Made by a program: the position numbers and the translations under genes. A stretch of DNA of 36,899 bases from the NCBI GenBank assembly GCA_030428105.1, contig JAUIBE010000026.1:1-36899 (forward strand). The letters are read 5' to 3'. Below are positions 34,041-36,899 of this stretch, piece by piece (within the stretch, counting starts at the first letter, position 1; each line of letters begins with the position of its first letter). The notes under the pieces are model-generated. The model was not told the origin of the DNA, did not search any database, and saw nothing but the letters and a program-made list of their open reading frames with translations. This DNA is from Gammaproteobacteria bacterium. Lineage in GTDB: Bacteria; Pseudomonadota; Gammaproteobacteria; Xanthomonadales; SZUA-36.

Positions 34041-34151
34041 TTGTGGTAAATTTTTTGGTCCGGCACGCGGAATTTCCGGCTTGGGCAAGCCGCTTTACCA
34101 TTTCCGCGTGGCCCGCGAAAACCACGAAAATTTGGCAAACGAGGGAGGGGG

Positions 34152-35114
34152 ATGACCAAGGCCCCTGCAGGTCGCACGGACGTACGGTCCGAAAAGCCGA
34201 CTGGCGCAAACGCGCAAGCCGGTTCGGCCAGCGTTTTGCCCAAGCAACCATCCCGGCTTGCCACCCACCAACGCGGCGCCCATCACGGCGATGTCACGCG
34301 CATCTATCTCGGCGAAATCGGTCGCGCCAAGCTGCTCTCCGCGCAACAGGAAATTGAACTCGGCAACAAGGCGCGAGCCGGTTGCCTGGCCAGCCGCCAG
34401 CGCATGATCGAATCCAACCTTCGATTGGTGGTGAAAGTGGCGCGCGCTTATGTAAAACGCGGCTTACCGCTGCTTGACCTGGTTGAAGAAGGCAACCTGG
34501 GCCTGATTCGCGCGGTGGAGAAATTCGACCCGGCGCGTGGCTGCCGCTTTTCGACTTATGCTACCTGGTGGATCCGCCAGTCGGTGGAGCGCGCGATCAT
34601 GAACCAGTGCCGCACCGTGCGATTGCCGATCCACGTCATTCGCGAGCTCACCGTCTACCTGCGCACCTCGCGTGAGCTGGAACAGCAGCTTGGCCGCCAA
34701 CCCACGCCCGAGGAAGTAGCCGGCAAGCTGGCGGTCGACCCTGAAGAGGTGCTACGACTGTTTGGCCTCAACGAGCCTACTTCTTCAACCGATGAGCCCC
34801 TGCGTGAGGGTTCCGGCAGCGCCCTGGTGGATTCCATTGCCGATGAGCGCTGCCGCAACCCCGAGTCGGAATACTGCGAACTCGCCTCCAACCGCCTGCT
34901 GGGGCACTGGCTGGACCAGCTTTCTTCGCAGCAACGCGAAGTGGTGGAGCATCGTTTCGGGCTTAGCGGCCACGGCAAGATGACCCTGGAAGAAGTGGGG
35001 CGGCTGATGGGCGTGACGCGTGAGCGGGTCAGGCAGGTCCAGATTGCGGCGCTGGCGCGGTTGCGCGACATTTCAAGCCGCGAAGGCTATCGCGAGGTAC
35101 CCCTGATCGACTAG
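34152..35114 (+). CDS. rpoS: RNA polymerase sigma factor RpoS
   Basis: RpoS is the general stress and stationary-phase sigma factor. The 320-residue protein has region 1.2 ([25 protein letters not shown]) and region 2 with [21 protein letters not shown], then [41 protein letters not shown]. Region 3 and region 4 follow, the latter with the helix-turn-helix [21 protein letters not shown]. The first 45 residues are a low-complexity basic leader. GGAGGGGG lies right before the ATG. The gene order nlpD-rpoS and a 145-base gap match other gammaproteobacteria. Its TAG overlaps the stop of the convergent DUF498 gene in the palindrome CTAG. Confidence 0.97.
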   Translation: MTKAPAGRTDVRSEKPTGANAQAGSASVLPKQPSRLATHQRGAHHGDVTRIYLGEIGRAKLLSAQQEIELGNKARAGCLASRQRMIESNLRLVVKVARAYVKRGLPLLDLVEEGNLGLIRAVEKFDPARGCRFSTYATWWIRQSVERAIMNQCRTVRLPIHVIRELTVYLRTSRELEQQLGRQPTPEEVAGKLAVDPEEVLRLFGLNEPTSSTDEPLREGSGSALVDSIADERCRNPESEYCELASNRLLGHWLDQLSSQQREVVEHRFGLSGHGKMTLEEVGRLMGVTRERVRQVQIAALARLRDISSREGYREVPLID

Positions 35115-35509
35115 GCCGTATCGCCCGCGCCGCTTTCTCCCGGCGGCAGTAACGCAGCGATCACTTTGCGCTCTTCCATCACCAGCACGTTGAAGGTACG
35201 ACAGGCGGCCCGCGTGTCCATCACTTCGATGCCGATTCCGGCGCGATGAAACACCATCATCAGTTCGGGGCTGAGAAACACCTGCTTTGCGCCGGTTCCC
35301 AACAGCACGAGTTCGGGCTGCTGGTCGACAATGGGCTGCAGTTGCTCAGCGGTCAGCGCCGCCACCCCTTCGATTGCCCAGGTGCCAACAACGCGTTCCG
35401 GGGTAACCAGCACTGCTTCGGTATAAGTCTGCTCGTCGATGCGAATGCCGTCGGCGCTGATGGCGCGCACGTACATCCGGTCGCCGGGTTTCTGGCGGGT
35501 GAGTTCCAC
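35111..35509 (-). CDS. Mth938-like/DUF498 domain protein
   Basis: A 132-residue protein of the DUF498 (Mth938-like, NDUFAF3-related) family. It has the [24 protein letters not shown] opening and the [57 protein letters not shown] core. GTGAK and the [11 protein letters not shown] segment are characteristic. Bacterial function is unknown; the human relative helps assemble respiratory complex I. The start could be the ATG at 35509 or an internal ATG 12 codons later. Its TAG shares CTAG (35111-35114) with the rpoS stop on the other strand. It follows yhbY by four bases. Confidence 0.87.
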   Translation of the reverse strand: MELTRQKPGDRMYVRAISADGIRIDEQTYTEAVLVTPERVVGTWAIEGVAALTAEQLQPIVDQQPELVLLGTGAKQVFLSPELMMVFHRAGIGIEVMDTRAACRTFNVLVMEERKVIAALLPPGESGAGDTA

Positions 35510-35513
35510 GGTT

Positions 35514-35807
35514 TCAGGCGGGCAGTTCTACCACCGGCTTCTTGGGGTTGGGGCGGTAGTAGCACACCACCTGGCCGATACTGTGAACAATTTCGGCGTT
35601 GAACTGGGTGGCGATCTGTTCGCCCATGGCGCGCCGTTCATCACGCTCCGCGCGGATCTTCACCTTGATCAGTTCGTGGTGGTCAAGCGCGGTTTCGATC
35701 TCGTTGAGCACGTTCTCACCAAGGCCCTTGTCGCCAATGATCACCACCGGGTGAAGATTATGGCTCAGGCCCCTGAGGTGGCGGATTTGTCGGTTGTTCA
35801 GGCTCAT
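35514..35807 (-). CDS. yhbY: YhbY, CRM-domain RNA-binding protein
   Basis: A 97-residue CRM-domain protein that associates with pre-50S ribosomes. Family marks are RQIRHLRGLSHNLHPVVIIGDKGLGENVLNEIETALDHHELIKVKI, with the conserved G-x-x-G loop (GDKG), then RAMGEQIATQFNAEIVHSIGQVVCYYRP. The ATG at 35807 is chosen; the longer frame upstream is antisense to rlmE. It is divergent from rlmE with a gap of 111 bases, the usual arrangement in gammaproteobacteria, where both act in ribosome assembly. Confidence 0.95.
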   Translation of the reverse strand: MSLNNRQIRHLRGLSHNLHPVVIIGDKGLGENVLNEIETALDHHELIKVKIRAERDERRAMGEQIATQFNAEIVHSIGQVVCYYRPNPKKPVVELPA

Positions 35808-35918
35808 GGGTGGTTTTACTCGCGGTTCCGGGCGATGTGGCAAACTGTCAGGCAAACACCCCGCTGCCACGGCGGGCGCCGATTCTAACACGGTAGCGGG
35901 CAGGCGCGACGAGGGCTT

Positions 35919-36542
35919 ATGGCACGCAGCAAGAGCAGCAAACGCTGGCTGGACGAACATTTCGACGACCATTACGTGAAAAAGGCGCACGATGCGGGCT
36001 TGCGCTCGCGCGCCGCGTTCAAGCTGACCGAGCTGGATGAGAAGTACCGCCTGATCAAGCCCGGCATGGTGGTGGTGGATCTCGGCGCGGCGCCAGGCGG
36101 CTGGAGCGAGGTGGCTGCGCCCCTGGTAGGCGCCAACGGACGGGTGATTGCCCTGGATATCCTGCCGATGGAGCCGATCAACGGCGTCGAGTTTATCGAA
36201 GGTGATTTCACCGAGTCCGAGCCGCTTGAGACCCTGCAGGCCGCCCTGGAGGGTCGCCAGGCCGATCTTGTGTTGTCCGACATGGCCCCCAATATGAGTG
36301 GTGTCGCAGTCAGTGACCAGGCGCGGGCGATGTACCTGGCAGAACTGGCGCTGGATTTTGCGATGGCCCACTTGAAACCTGGCGGCGATCTGCTGGTCAA
36401 GGTATTCCAGGGGGAAGGATTTGACGCGTTTGTTCGCCAGTGCCGGGAGGCTTTCTCCAAGGCCCTGATCAAGAAACCGGACGCGTCGCGGCCGCGAAGC
36501 CGCGAAGTCTATTTGCTGGCCAGGGGGCGACTGGCCGGGTAA
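35919..36542 (+). CDS. rlmE: 23S rRNA 2'-O-methyltransferase RlmE (FtsJ/RrmJ)
   Basis: RlmE methylates the 2'-OH of U2552 in 23S rRNA at a late step of 50S assembly. The 207-residue product has the SAM motif [15 protein letters not shown] and the K-D-K-E tetrad at Lys35, Asp121 (LSDMAPN), Lys161 (LLVKVFQG) and Glu196 (SREVYLLA). Each is displaced by three from the E. coli numbering, so the enzyme should be active. ATG at 35919; ftsH follows after 80 bases on the same strand. Confidence 0.97.
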   Translation: MARSKSSKRWLDEHFDDHYVKKAHDAGLRSRAAFKLTELDEKYRLIKPGMVVVDLGAAPGGWSEVAAPLVGANGRVIALDILPMEPINGVEFIEGDFTESEPLETLQAALEGRQADLVLSDMAPNMSGVAVSDQARAMYLAELALDFAMAHLKPGGDLLVKVFQGEGFDAFVRQCREAFSKALIKKPDASRPRSREVYLLARGRLAG

Positions 36543-36622
36543 GGTGCCGGGTAGGTTGCCCCAGGGCATTCACGAAGGCACAAACTGAAGTATTACAGCC
36601 GTTTGCACAGAGGATCGGAATT

Positions 36623-36899
36623 TTGAACGACCTTGCCAAGAACCTGCTGACCTGGGCGATTATCGCAATCGTACTGGTTTCCATTTTTAATCACTTCACC
36701 GCGGTCAACGCGGTGCCGGACCAGCTTGCTTACTCGCAGTTCCTGTCCGATGTGCGCAACGGCCAGATTTCAGAGGTCAAGGTGGAGTCCAGCCAGAGCG
36801 GCAACCGGATTACCGGGCGCCTCGCCGATGGCAGCAATTTCGAGACCTTTGGTCCGCCCGACCCCAAGCTGGTGGACGACCTGGTTGAAAACAACGTGC
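36623..36899 (+). CDS. ftsH: ATP-dependent zinc metalloprotease FtsH, N-terminal fragment
   Basis: The frame from a TTG at 36623 runs open to the window end. It encodes MNDLAKNLLTWAIIAIVLVSIF, the first membrane helix of FtsH, then the small periplasmic domain (AYSQFLSDVRNGQISEVKVESS). The AAA and protease domains lie beyond the window. AGAGGA about nine bases upstream supports the TTG start, since no ATG lies nearby in frame. The position directly after rlmE matches the conserved rlmE-ftsH order. FtsH degrades membrane and regulatory proteins such as sigma-32 and LpxC in relatives. Confidence 0.93.
   Translation, partial: MNDLAKNLLTWAIIAIVLVSIFNHFTAVNAVPDQLAYSQFLSDVRNGQISEVKVESSQSGNRITGRLADGSNFETFGPPDPKLVDDLVENNV

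Noticed and set aside
35514-36569. 351-residue minus-strand open frame
   Set aside because: Only the last 97 residues are YhbY; the remainder is antisense to rlmE.
1-36899. tRNA, rRNA, prophage, insertion sequence or toxin-antitoxin genes
   Set aside because: I looked for conserved tRNA ends, transposase or integrase motifs and small paired genes and saw none; the region reads as core chromosome apart from the accessory-looking loci noted.

Overview
The window is 36.9 kb of GC-rich bacterial chromosome, densely packed with genes on both strands. Gene content points to a gammaproteobacterium. Evidence includes sspA-sspB, the surE-pcm-yqaA-nlpD-rpoS block, yhbY divergent from rlmE-ftsH, rnfABCDGE followed by nth, a DegS-type protease beside petABC, and an 88-residue Trm112-like protein of the form seen in Xanthomonas. 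Placement near the Xanthomonadales/Chromatiales is inference; no rRNA or tRNA is present to confirm it.

Layout. (1) 1-4657, plus strand: the end of an NAD-type formate dehydrogenase operon (fdsA fragment, fdhD/fdsC, fdsD), running on into molybdenum-cofactor genes mobA, moaB and moeA. (2) 4658-4941: a non-coding block of nested inverted repeats that looks like a dispersed element. (3) 4942-7044: cyclopropane fatty acid synthase, a 2Fe-2S ferredoxin and an unrecognised exported protein. (4) 7224-10242: a DUF4956-like membrane protein, an exported PPP-type phosphatase and an exported protein resembling CotH atypical kinases. (5) 10252-13242, minus strand: rnt, argD, trm112-like, nadC. (6) 13309-14208: an exported TraB/GumN protein. 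(7) 14218-16882, minus strand: a bufferin/HvfABC-type locus, made of a Cys-rich precursor peptide, a DUF692 (MNIO) enzyme, a DUF2063 partner and a DoxX membrane protein. (8) 17061-24864, minus strand: metG, rnfABCDGE and nth. (9) 24934-29461: dcd, a DegS-like protease and the cytochrome bc1 genes petABC. (10) 29516-36899: sspAB, a DUF3301 protein, surE-pcm-yqaA-nlpD-rpoS, a DUF498 protein, yhbY, rlmE and the start of ftsH.

How the genes work together. Formate oxidation (Fds), the Rnf ion-translocating ferredoxin:NAD oxidoreductase, the 2Fe-2S ferredoxin and the bc1 complex describe a respiratory cell with flexible electron input. RpoS, SspAB, Cfa, Pcm and SurE form a stationary-phase and stress set. 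The locus that most deserves attention is the bufferin-type operon. Its precursor combines two canonical EGKC motifs, one EGEC and three EGDC motifs, and the EGDC part is encoded by a 24-bp in-frame tandem repeat. The second point of interest is the DUF4956 / phosphatase / CotH-like trio, which may form an uncharacterised exported phosphorylation module.
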